From: Clostridia bacterium
GTDB taxonomy: Bacteria; Bacillota; Clostridia; Oscillospirales; CAG-272
Assembly (NCBI GenBank): GCA_017457465.1
Contig: JAFTHJ010000097.1
Span: 1-6,465 of the forward strand
DNA: 6,465 nucleotides
Direction of reading: 5' to 3'
Positions within the stretch are counted from its first letter, which is position 1, and the number at the start of each line of letters is the position of its first letter. This document shows, one piece after another, positions 1-5,933 of this stretch. The notes beneath the pieces were generated by a model, which saw only the letters and a program-made list of their open reading frames with translations, had not been told where the DNA came from and ran no database searches. Both the position numbers and the translations under genes were made by a program.

Positions 1-355
1 ACCAGGTATCAAAGGTCAGCACCATATCGGTTCCGCAGAGCAAAAACAGCTTTTTATCCTCGCCCGAAAGCTCCTTGAGTGTATCATACGTGTAGCTTTT
101 TCCGCCTCTGCGTATCTCCATATCCGAAACAATAATTCCGTCTATTCCGCTGAAAGCCAACTCACACATACGAAGCCTTGTCTCTGGGCTGTCCGCGAAG
201 TCGACCTCCTTATGAGGCGGGAGACAGGTAGGGATAACATACAGATAATCCAGCTTCATCTGCCGCATAAAAGCCACTGCCGACTCGACGTGTCCGTTAT
301 GAACGGGAGCAAATGTGCCGCCGTATATGCCGACTCTGATTTTATCGTCAAGCAT
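1..355 (-). CDS. nadD: Nicotinate-nucleotide adenylyltransferase, N-terminal part (cut by left edge)
   Basis: This enzyme transfers the AMP part of ATP to nicotinate mononucleotide, giving deaminoNAD+, the step before NAD synthetase in the cytoplasm. The first 118 residues are visible, translated from the minus strand starting at an ATG at 353-355. The nucleotidyltransferase motif GGTFAPVHNGH is at residues 12-22, with the (T/H)xGH-type ATP-binding histidines H19 and H22. PPHK at 46-49, SPETRLRM at 56-63, SYTYDTL at 87-93 and GTDMVLTFDTW at 108-118 all match the NadD family. Alanine sits where many homologues have Asp or Asn in GGTFDP. The start is supported by a strong ribosome binding site five bases upstream. 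The gene follows yhbY after 21 nt, the same pairing as yqeI-yqeJ in Bacillus, so it is probably co-transcribed. The missing C-terminal part (usual length about 190-210 aa) should carry the ISxTxxR motif, which cannot be checked here. Confidence 0.95.
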   Translation of the reverse strand, partial: MLDDKIRVGIYGGTFAPVHNGHVESAVAFMRQMKLDYLYVIPTCLPPHKEVDFADSPETRLRMCELAFSGIDGIIVSDMEIRRGGKSYTYDTLKELSGEDKKLFLLCGTDMVLTFDTW

Positions 356-360
356 TCCCT

Positions 361-367
361 CACCTCC
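361..367 (-). promoter_or_regulatory. Ribosome binding site of nadD
   Basis: The minus strand reads GGAGGTG, a near-full match to the anti-Shine-Dalgarno sequence, with five bases before the ATG at 355. It is the strongest ribosome binding site among the downstream genes and fixes the nadD start. Confidence 0.8.
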
Positions 368-376
368 AAAAATTAA

Positions 377-664
377 TTAAAGCTCTATTCTTTTATTCTT
401 CTCGGATTCGCGGTAAAGAATTATCTTTCTTCCGATAACTCCCGCGACCTCGGCTCCGAGCGCCTCGCTCAATTCATCCGCCGCCTCTCTGGGAGTATAT
501 CCGCAGTTCTCGAGCACAGAAAGCTTAATAAGCTCTCTCGCTTCAAGCGCGTCGGATACGGTTTTTATCATATTCTCGCTTATTCCGCCCTTGCCAACCT
601 GCATTATCGTAGGCTCACCGTTGGCAAGAGAGCGAAGATAAGCTCTCTGTTTTGATGTTATCAT
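377..664 (-). CDS. yhbY: YhbY/YqeI family ribosome-assembly RNA-binding protein
   Basis: This is a 95-residue single-domain protein of the CRS1-YhbY (CRM) family. These small proteins bind pre-50S ribosomal particles and 23S rRNA and are thought to help large-subunit assembly. The N-terminal SKQRAYLRSLA (residues 4-14), the GxxG RNA-binding loop GKGG at 24-27 inside MQVGKGGIS, the helix ending ALEARELIKLSVLENC (39-54) and the closing strand VIGRKIILYRES (76-87) give the full domain. Length matches the family (about 95-100 aa). It starts at an ATG (662-664) with a modest purine-rich GAGG about six bases upstream, in the 14-nt gap after rdgB. It lies between rdgB and nadD, consistent with one operon. 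The Bacillus name is yqeI. The precise rRNA target is not established from sequence. Confidence 0.95.
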   Translation of the reverse strand: MITSKQRAYLRSLANGEPTIMQVGKGGISENMIKTVSDALEARELIKLSVLENCGYTPREAADELSEALGAEVAGVIGRKIILYRESEKNKRIEL

Positions 665-678
665 ATCTATCCTCTTTT

Positions 679-1275
679 TTAGTTTTTAAGCTCGGCAAGT
701 CTCTTCGCGAAAATCTCTATCGCCTTGCCTCTGTGAGATATCGAATTTTTTTCCTCTCCGCTCATTTCCGAAAAGGTCTTACACATAGGCTCGTAGTAGA
801 AAAGCGGGTCATAACCAAATCCGCCATTACCGCGGTATTCGTTTATTATCACGCCCGAGGTCTCGCCGCGGAAGCACTCGCCGTCCCCCTCTCTGTCAGG
901 GAAAATACAGCCTATAACACAAACGAATCTTGCCGAACGGTCTGCCTTCCCCTCAAGTCTTGAGAGCAGAAGCTCGTTGTTTGCCCTGTCGTTTCCGTGC
1001 TCACCCGCGTATCTCGCCGAATATACCCCAGGTTCACCGCCGAGCGCCGTTACCTCCAGTCCCGAATCCTCTCCGATACTGATGTAACCGCTCACAGCCG
1101 CGGCTCTCGCCTTGATAAGCGCGTTCTCCTCAAAGGTCTCCCCGTCCTCTTCGATATCGCCGTAAATTCCGACATCGTCAAGTGAGAGAATCTCTACCCC
1201 GTCGATATATTTTTTCAGAGTAGCCTCCCATTCCTCTATCTTGTGCTTATTTCTTGAAGCTAATACTATCTTCAT
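679..1275 (-). CDS. rdgB: XTP/dITP diphosphatase (RdgB/HAM1 family)
   Basis: This protein hydrolyses non-canonical purine triphosphates (XTP, dITP, ITP) to monophosphate and pyrophosphate, keeping them out of DNA and RNA. At 198 residues it has the usual family length and looks intact. Family motifs run in order: ASRNKHKIEE at residues 6-15 (substrate pocket), EDGETFEENALIKARAA at 43-59, GEDSGLEV at 68-75 with the catalytic-position Asp70, GVYSARYAG at 83-91, GNGGFGYDPLF at 149-159, and the base-recognition SHR at 180-182. Glu69 replaces the first Asp of the ADDSGL found in E. coli, a conservative change. The ATG at 1273-1275 is preceded by GAGGAG, which overlaps the ftsY stop codon, so translation is probably coupled to ftsY. 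Confidence 0.97.
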   Translation of the reverse strand: MKIVLASRNKHKIEEWEATLKKYIDGVEILSLDDVGIYGDIEEDGETFEENALIKARAAAVSGYISIGEDSGLEVTALGGEPGVYSARYAGEHGNDRANNELLLSRLEGKADRSARFVCVIGCIFPDREGDGECFRGETSGVIINEYRGNGGFGYDPLFYYEPMCKTFSEMSGEEKNSISHRGKAIEIFAKRLAELKN

Positions 1276-1280
1276 TTTAT

Positions 1281-1286
1281 CTCCTC
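1281..1286 (-). promoter_or_regulatory. Ribosome binding site of rdgB overlapping the ftsY stop codon
   Basis: The minus strand reads GAGGAG with five bases before the rdgB ATG. Its first two bases are the last two of the ftsY TGA (1285-1287). Ribosomes ending ftsY therefore terminate directly on the rdgB initiation site, an arrangement that favours coupled translation. Confidence 0.75.
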
Positions 1287-2190
1287 AATTGAACAGCGCG
1301 TCAACAAACTCCGAGGAATCAAATTCCTGCATATCGTCTATCTTCTCGCCGACACCGATAAATTTAACGGGAATATCAAGCTCCTTCTTTATCGAGATAA
1401 CTATTCCGCCCTTCGCCGTTCCGTCAAGCTTGTTCAACACAAGTCCCGTGATATTCGCGGAATTCCTGAATTCCTTCGCCTGAAGAATTGCGTTCTGTCC
1501 CGTTGTCGCGTCAAGCACGAGAAGATTTTCTCTCGCCGCGTCAGGAAGCTCTCTCTCTATAACCCTGTTTATCTTTGAAAGCTCGTTCATAAGATTTTTC
1601 TTGTTATGAAGTCTGCCCGCCGTATCGATTATCAGCACATCTGCCTTACGGCTCTTTGCGTATCCGATAGCGTCGTATACGACCGCCGCGGGGTCGCTTC
1701 CCTCGCTCTGCTTGACTATATCCGCGCCCGAGCGCTCACACCACACGGCAAGTTGGTCGATAGCCGCCGCGCGGAAGGTATCCGCAGCCGCGACAACCAC
1801 CTTTTTGCCCTGCTTTATAAGTCTGTTTGAAATCTTTCCGATAGAGGTCGTTTTTCCGGCTCCGTTGACACCTATAACAAGTATCACCGACGGTGTCGTG
1901 TCAAGCGCGAGAGGCTCACCCTCGCCTATCATTCCCTCAAGGATTCCCTTGAGCGCGTCTATGACCTGCTCCTTTTCCTTGAGTCTGCCGTCCTTTATCT
2001 GCTCACGAAGCTCCTCGATTATATCCTCGGTGGCTGAAACGCCCACATCCGAGCATATAAGAAGCTCCTCGAGCTCCTCAAGCAAATCCTCGTCCACTCT
2101 GACGAACGCCTTAAGCACCTCGTCTATCTGTCCGAAGATGGCGTTCTTCGTTTTAGAGAGTCCCGCCTTAAGCTTATCCAAAAATGCCAT
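1285..2190 (-). CDS. ftsY: Signal recognition particle receptor FtsY
   Basis: FtsY is the SRP-receptor GTPase. It pairs with Ffh on translating ribosomes and delivers them to the Sec translocon at the inner face of the membrane. The 301 residues contain the helical N domain (about 1-95, opening with MAFLDKLKAGLSKTKNAI) and the GTPase G domain. Visible motifs are the P-loop GVNGAGKTT (107-115), DTFRAAA of the SRP-specific insertion (137-143), DTAGR (189-193), DATTGQNA (227-234), the base-specificity motif NKLDG (253-257) and the closing GVGEKIDDMQEF (279-290). There is no acidic A domain, which is normal for short Gram-positive forms. The guanine motif begins with Asn where SRP GTPases usually have Thr (TKLD). 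The ATG lies inside the end of smc, giving a 17-nt overlap. An internal start is unlikely because the first residues are conserved in the family. Confidence 0.98.
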   Translation of the reverse strand: MAFLDKLKAGLSKTKNAIFGQIDEVLKAFVRVDEDLLEELEELLICSDVGVSATEDIIEELREQIKDGRLKEKEQVIDALKGILEGMIGEGEPLALDTTPSVILVIGVNGAGKTTSIGKISNRLIKQGKKVVVAAADTFRAAAIDQLAVWCERSGADIVKQSEGSDPAAVVYDAIGYAKSRKADVLIIDTAGRLHNKKNLMNELSKINRVIERELPDAARENLLVLDATTGQNAILQAKEFRNSANITGLVLNKLDGTAKGGIVISIKKELDIPVKFIGVGEKIDDMQEFDSSEFVDALFN

Positions 2191-5100
2191 CCCAGTCTTC
2201 TCCCTTTTTCTTTGAAATCTCGCCTATGTCAAGCTCAAGCACCTTTGAGATGCCTCGCTCGGGCATTGTTACGCCGTAAAGTCTGTTTGCGGCTTCCATT
2301 GTTCCGCGGCGGTGAGTGATAAGAATAAACTGCGTTCCGCTCGCGTATCGCTTTATGTACTCCGCGAATCTCGCTACGTTGACCTCGTCAAGCGCCGCCT
2401 CTATCTCGTCGAGAATACAGAAGGGCGTGGGGTTGACCTGAAGTATCGCGAAGAAAAGCGCTATCGCGATAAACGACTGCTCTCCTCCCGAAAGCTGAAC
2501 AAGATTCTTGATTATCTTTCCGGGGGGCGCCGCCTTTATCTCGATTCCGCTCTCGAGCACATTGTCGGGCTCTGTGAGCGACAGCTCTGCCGAGCCGCCT
2601 CCGAAAAGCTCTCCGAATACACGGTTGAAATTCTCGTTTATCTGTTGGAATGAGTCGATAAACGCGGTTTTCATCTCGCCCTCAAGCTTATTTATAATGT
2701 CAAGCAGGTCATCGCGCGATGCGGTAAGGTCCTTTATCTGCGCGTCCATATAGTCGTACCTTGCCTTGACCTCTTTATATTTGTTGACCGCGTCAAGGTC
2801 AACGCTTCCAAGCGCTCTTAACTTATTGCGGCACTCTGTCTGCTTCGCGGCTATCTCGGGACGCTCGGAGGCGTCTATCGCGGGATATCCGAGAGCCATG
2901 GCTTCATTTCTCGTCAGCTCGTGCTCATCCCAAAGCTTACTTGCGAGTTTATCCTGTTCGTCTCGGAGATTTGAGAGCTTATTCTCAAGCTTTGAGTAAT
3001 CTCTGAAAATCAGCTCCTTCTGCGACATCTTCTCCCGCATCCTTGAGTTGACCTCATTGAGCTTACGCTCAAACTCAAATCCGCCCTCCTCTATCTTCGC
3101 TCTCTCGGCGTTAAGACGGGCAAGATTCTGCTCACCCGCATCAAACCTCTCTCTGTTCTCGGTCTGACTCTGCTCATACTCGGCTATCTTCGCCTCAAGC
3201 TCGAAAATTCTCGCCGTAAGCGCGTTAAGCTGCGCCTCAAAATCAAGGATATGCGCGTCTGCCATCTGCATCATAGAGCGCTCGGTCTCGATATCCTTCT
3301 GTATCTCACTTATCGAGATAAACAGAGCGGTCATCTTCTCCTCCGCCTCGCTCTTGCACTCAAGCGCCGCTTCTTTTTCGATATCCTTTGCCTCTCTCAC
3401 CGCGCTTATTTCCTCTATGCGGTGCTTCAGCTCCTGCTCCTTGCGCAAAAATTCCTCGATATCCTCGTCATACTGCGCCTTCATTCTGTCTATCTCGTCG
3501 AAGTCGGATTTCAGCTTGGCAATAAGAGTCTCGTTAGCGTCAAGCTTTGCGGATATCTGCTCGTATCTCGCCTGTTCCGAGCCCTGCATAACGAGAAGTA
3601 TCTTTTTCTTCTCCTCTGCCGACTCCTTGTCGTACTCGTTCTCGGATATCTTATCCGAAAGTCCCGACAGCTCCTTTTCGGCTTTTCCGAGACGCTCCGT
3701 AAGCTCCCCGAGCTCACTCTCAAGTCTCTTTATCTCACCCGCGCGTCCAAGAATATTTCCCTTCTGCTTTACAGAACCGCCCGTAAACGAGCCGCCGACA
3801 TTTATCTGCTGACCGTCAAGCGTTACCGCCTTTACACGGTAACCAAGGCGCTTTGCCATAGCTGTCGCGTTATCAATATTGTCAAATATCAATGTGCGTC
3901 CGAGAAGTCCCGAAACAACCTCGGAGAATTTCGAGTCACATCCGACAAGCTCGTCTGCCACGGCTATATATCCCGCAAAGCCCGAAGCCTCGCTCATCTC
4001 CTGCGTGGGCTTCTGCCCTCTCATAGAGGTCAGCGGGAAGAAGGTCGCGCGACCTGCCTCCGCACGGCGAAGCGCGAACATTGCCGCCTTTGCGACACTC
4101 TCATCCTCAACGACTATATGCTGAAGATTTGCCCCGAGTGCCGTCTCAATAGCGGTGACGAACTTATCCTCAACGCTTATGACCTTACTCAAAGGACCGT
4201 ATATCTTTCCGCAGGGAATGCCGTTTTTATCGGTTATCTTATTCTCGGAATACTGCTTCATAACGAAGCGAACGCTTCCCGAATAGCCCTCGAACTGCTG
4301 CTCCATTATACGGAATGTCTCTATTCTCTGCGCTATCGAATCAGCGCGAAGCTTGAGAGAGGTCGCGTTTGACGAGAGCTCCTCGCGCTCCGAATAAAGT
4401 CCGCCAAGCGCTTCCTCAAGCTTATCTATCGCAGCGTCACACTCTCCGACGGCACTCTGGTACTCGTCAAGTGTGCGCTTAACGCTATCGCACTGTCCGC
4501 GAAGCTCATCGGATACCTTTTCGTATCCCGCTATCTCGCCGAGTATCGCGGTATTTCTGTCGTCTCCCGAGGCTCTTGCGTTCTCAAGCACCGACATTCT
4601 TACCTTTACGTCAACCGCCTCCGCGTCAAGAACTCTTATATCATCAAGCGCTCTCGCTATCTCAAACTCAAGCTCTCTCGCCTTTGTTTCGCTCTGCTTC
4701 TGCTCACCCTGAACAGTCTCGTATTCTTTATTTTTTGTTTCCAGCGCTTCCTCAAGCTCGAATACCTTCTTTATTCTCTCCTCACCAGCAAGTCTTTCGT
4801 TCTCGATAGACTTTCTCGCGGACGCGGAGTTACCCTCCGCCTCGGCTATCATTTCCTTGGTGTGAAGAATATTAGTTGCCGTAACGCGGTATTCGCTGTC
4901 AAGCGCGTGGTTTTCGTTTGTCTGTGTGCGTATCTCGCCAAGAAGCTTTTCCGAAGCGAGTTTATTTGTCTGCGATGCCTCAAAAAGTCTTTCGTTCTGT
5001 ACCTCAAACGCCTTTATCGACTCCTCGGCATTCTGAAGGTCAAACTCGGCGTGTCTGAAGCTCTCCTCGGTCTTTGTGATATCCGCGCGGAGTCTTTCGG

Positions 5101-5806
5101 TATCATAGAGCCAAAGCTGAACGTCAACTCTCTTTTTCGTTTCAAGAAGGTCTATCGCCTTCTTTGCCTTCTCGGATTCCTTCTCGAGCGGTCCGACCTG
5201 CGCGGCTACCTCGGCGAATACGTCGTTGATACGAGTCATATTCTCCTCTGTTGCCTTCAGCTTTCTCTCGGTCTCGCTCTTTTTATGTCTGTATTTCGCG
5301 ATACCCGAAGCGTCCTCGAAGATGCTTCTTCTCTCGTCGCTCTTCTTGGAGACTATCTCGGCTATCTTACCCTGACCGATAATAGAATATCCGTCACGTC
5401 CGATACCGGTGTTCATAAACAGCTCGTATATATCGCGCAAACGAACGGCGCGTCTGTTTATGTAATACTCACTCTCACCCGCGCGGTAGTATCTTCTCGT
5501 TACCGTCACCTCGTCATACGGACAGTCGAGTCTGCCTATCATTCCCGTGTTGTCAAAGGTAACCGACACCTCGGCGTATCCCATAGGCTTACGGCTGTCG
5601 GCTCCTCCGAAAATGATATCCTCCATCTTGGTTCCGCGTATGCTTTTTGAGGACACCTCGCCGAGTACCCAGCGCATAGCGTCCGATATATTCGATTTTC
5701 CGCTTCCGTTAGGTCCGACGATTACCGTCGAGCCTCCCTCAAAGGTAAGCTTTGTTTTGTCGGGGAAGGACTTAAAGCCCTGCAATTCAAGCGACTTAAG
5801 ATACAC
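2174..5806 (-). CDS. smc: Chromosome segregation/condensation ATPase SMC
   Basis: SMC dimerises and, with ScpA and ScpB, forms the condensin-like ring that organises and separates the nucleoid. The 1210 residues show the full architecture. The N-terminal ATPase half has Walker A GPNGSGKSN (31-39), Arg57 in SIRGTKMEDIIFGG, and the Q-loop IIGQGKI (142-148). A first coiled coil spans about 175-500. The hinge runs from GYSGSVRFV (507-515) to GGSFTGGS (671-678). A second coiled coil spans about 690-1030. The C-terminal half has signature LSGGEQSF (1105-1112), Walker B FCILDE (1129-1134, catalytic Glu1134), D-loop ALDEVN (1138-1143) and the switch histidine His1165 in ILITHR. Length is slightly above the roughly 1186 aa of B. 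subtilis. The start is GTG (5804-5806) with a strong ribosome binding site, and it places MYLKSLELQGFKSF at the N-terminus exactly as in the family. ScpA and ScpB genes are not in the window. Confidence 0.99.
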   Translation of the reverse strand: MYLKSLELQGFKSFPDKTKLTFEGGSTVIVGPNGSGKSNISDAMRWVLGEVSSKSIRGTKMEDIIFGGADSRKPMGYAEVSVTFDNTGMIGRLDCPYDEVTVTRRYYRAGESEYYINRRAVRLRDIYELFMNTGIGRDGYSIIGQGKIAEIVSKKSDERRSIFEDASGIAKYRHKKSETERKLKATEENMTRINDVFAEVAAQVGPLEKESEKAKKAIDLLETKKRVDVQLWLYDTERLRADITKTEESFRHAEFDLQNAEESIKAFEVQNERLFEASQTNKLASEKLLGEIRTQTNENHALDSEYRVTATNILHTKEMIAEAEGNSASARKSIENERLAGEERIKKVFELEEALETKNKEYETVQGEQKQSETKARELEFEIARALDDIRVLDAEAVDVKVRMSVLENARASGDDRNTAILGEIAGYEKVSDELRGQCDSVKRTLDEYQSAVGECDAAIDKLEEALGGLYSEREELSSNATSLKLRADSIAQRIETFRIMEQQFEGYSGSVRFVMKQYSENKITDKNGIPCGKIYGPLSKVISVEDKFVTAIETALGANLQHIVVEDESVAKAAMFALRRAEAGRATFFPLTSMRGQKPTQEMSEASGFAGYIAVADELVGCDSKFSEVVSGLLGRTLIFDNIDNATAMAKRLGYRVKAVTLDGQQINVGGSFTGGSVKQKGNILGRAGEIKRLESELGELTERLGKAEKELSGLSDKISENEYDKESAEEKKKILLVMQGSEQARYEQISAKLDANETLIAKLKSDFDEIDRMKAQYDEDIEEFLRKEQELKHRIEEISAVREAKDIEKEAALECKSEAEEKMTALFISISEIQKDIETERSMMQMADAHILDFEAQLNALTARIFELEAKIAEYEQSQTENRERFDAGEQNLARLNAERAKIEEGGFEFERKLNEVNSRMREKMSQKELIFRDYSKLENKLSNLRDEQDKLASKLWDEHELTRNEAMALGYPAIDASERPEIAAKQTECRNKLRALGSVDLDAVNKYKEVKARYDYMDAQIKDLTASRDDLLDIINKLEGEMKTAFIDSFQQINENFNRVFGELFGGGSAELSLTEPDNVLESGIEIKAAPPGKIIKNLVQLSGGEQSFIAIALFFAILQVNPTPFCILDEIEAALDEVNVARFAEYIKRYASGTQFILITHRRGTMEAANRLYGVTMPERGISKVLELDIGEISKKKGEDWDGIFG
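2200..2203 (-). promoter_or_regulatory. Ribosome binding site of ftsY inside smc
   Basis: The minus strand has GGAG within AAAGGGAGAAG, nine bases before the ftsY ATG. It lies in the codons for the SMC tail residues KGED. Spacing is a little long, so ftsY may depend partly on ribosomes finishing smc. Confidence 0.5.
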
Positions 5807-5812
5807 TTGCCT

Positions 5813-5819
5813 CTCCTTT
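5813..5819 (-). promoter_or_regulatory. Ribosome binding site of smc, deciding the GTG start
   Basis: The minus strand reads AAAGGAG followed by six bases and then GTG. This near-consensus site at ideal spacing supports initiation at the GTG at 5804-5806. A small perfect hairpin (5821-5836) ends only one base upstream of it. Confidence 0.85.
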
Positions 5820-5820
5820 C

Positions 5821-5836
5821 GGGATATTTTTATCCC
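5821..5836 (-). other. Small perfect hairpin next to the smc ribosome binding site
   Basis: On the transcribed strand GGGATA-AAAA-TATCCC forms a 6-bp stem with a 4-base loop. It ends one base before the AAAGGAG of smc. It has no U-run after it, so it is not an intrinsic terminator. It could modulate ribosome access or leader stability, but that is inference and the stem is short. Confidence 0.45.
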
Positions 5837-5855
5837 TCACTTCTTTCTTCGCCCA

Positions 5856-5873
5856 CGGAAAATTTCTTTTCCG
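5856..5873 (-). other. Leader hairpin with GAAA tetraloop upstream of smc
   Basis: The transcribed strand reads CGGAAAA-GAAA-TTTTCCG, a perfect 7-bp stem closed by a GNRA-type GAAA loop. Its 5' arm also fits an alternative 5-bp hairpin CTTTT-CGG-AAAAG (5866-5878), so the two cannot form together. The stem is A-U rich and lacks a following U-run. A structural or stabilising role in the leader is only inferred. Confidence 0.4.
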
Positions 5874-5892
5874 AAAAGCCATCTATATCTAA

Positions 5893-5904
5893 TATAATAT
5901 TATA
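5893..5904. repeat. 12-bp perfect palindrome containing the smc -10 box
   Basis: The sequence TATAATATTATA equals its own reverse complement. It places a perfect TATAAT on both strands: 5899-5904 on the minus strand (the smc -10 box) and 5893-5898 on the plus strand. The symmetry could allow divergent transcription or binding of a symmetric regulator, or could be chance in an A+T-rich tract. Confidence 0.6.
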
Positions 5905-5927
5905 ACCTATAATCTCACTTTTTTCAA
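5899..5927 (-). promoter_or_regulatory. Sigma-A type promoter for the smc operon
   Basis: The minus strand has -35 TTGAAA at 5922-5927 and -10 TATAAT at 5899-5904, separated by exactly 17 bases. This is five of six consensus bases at -35 and six of six at -10. Transcription would start near 5890-5893 and give a leader of about 85 nt before the smc GTG. The -35 box begins 7 bases after the stop codon of the upstream radical SAM gene, and no terminator is visible between them, so read-through may add to this promoter's output. It would drive smc, ftsY, rdgB, yhbY and nadD. Confidence 0.85.
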
Positions 5928-5933
5928 GGATTT

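Noticed and set aside
1285..2190. FtsY truncated at its N-terminus because it lacks the acidic A domain
   Set aside because: Short FtsY forms without the A domain are normal in Gram-positive bacteria, and the N domain opening is intact with a start inside smc.
1712..2215. 167-codon Ser-rich open frame on the plus strand opposite ftsY
   Set aside because: Its low-complexity Ser/Pro content mirrors the Glu/Gly/Arg codons of FtsY; there is no ribosome binding site context or recognisable domain.
3251..4372. 373-codon open frame on the plus strand inside smc
   Set aside because: It is in exact reverse-complement register with smc, has a Leu/Arg/Tyr-rich composition expected from reading Glu/Lys/Ala-rich coiled-coil codons backwards, and shows no family motif. 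smc is clearly the real gene.
4862..5650. 262-codon open frame on the plus strand inside smc
   Set aside because: Same register and same cause as the other antisense frame. It lies opposite the conserved Q-loop and first coiled-coil regions of SMC.
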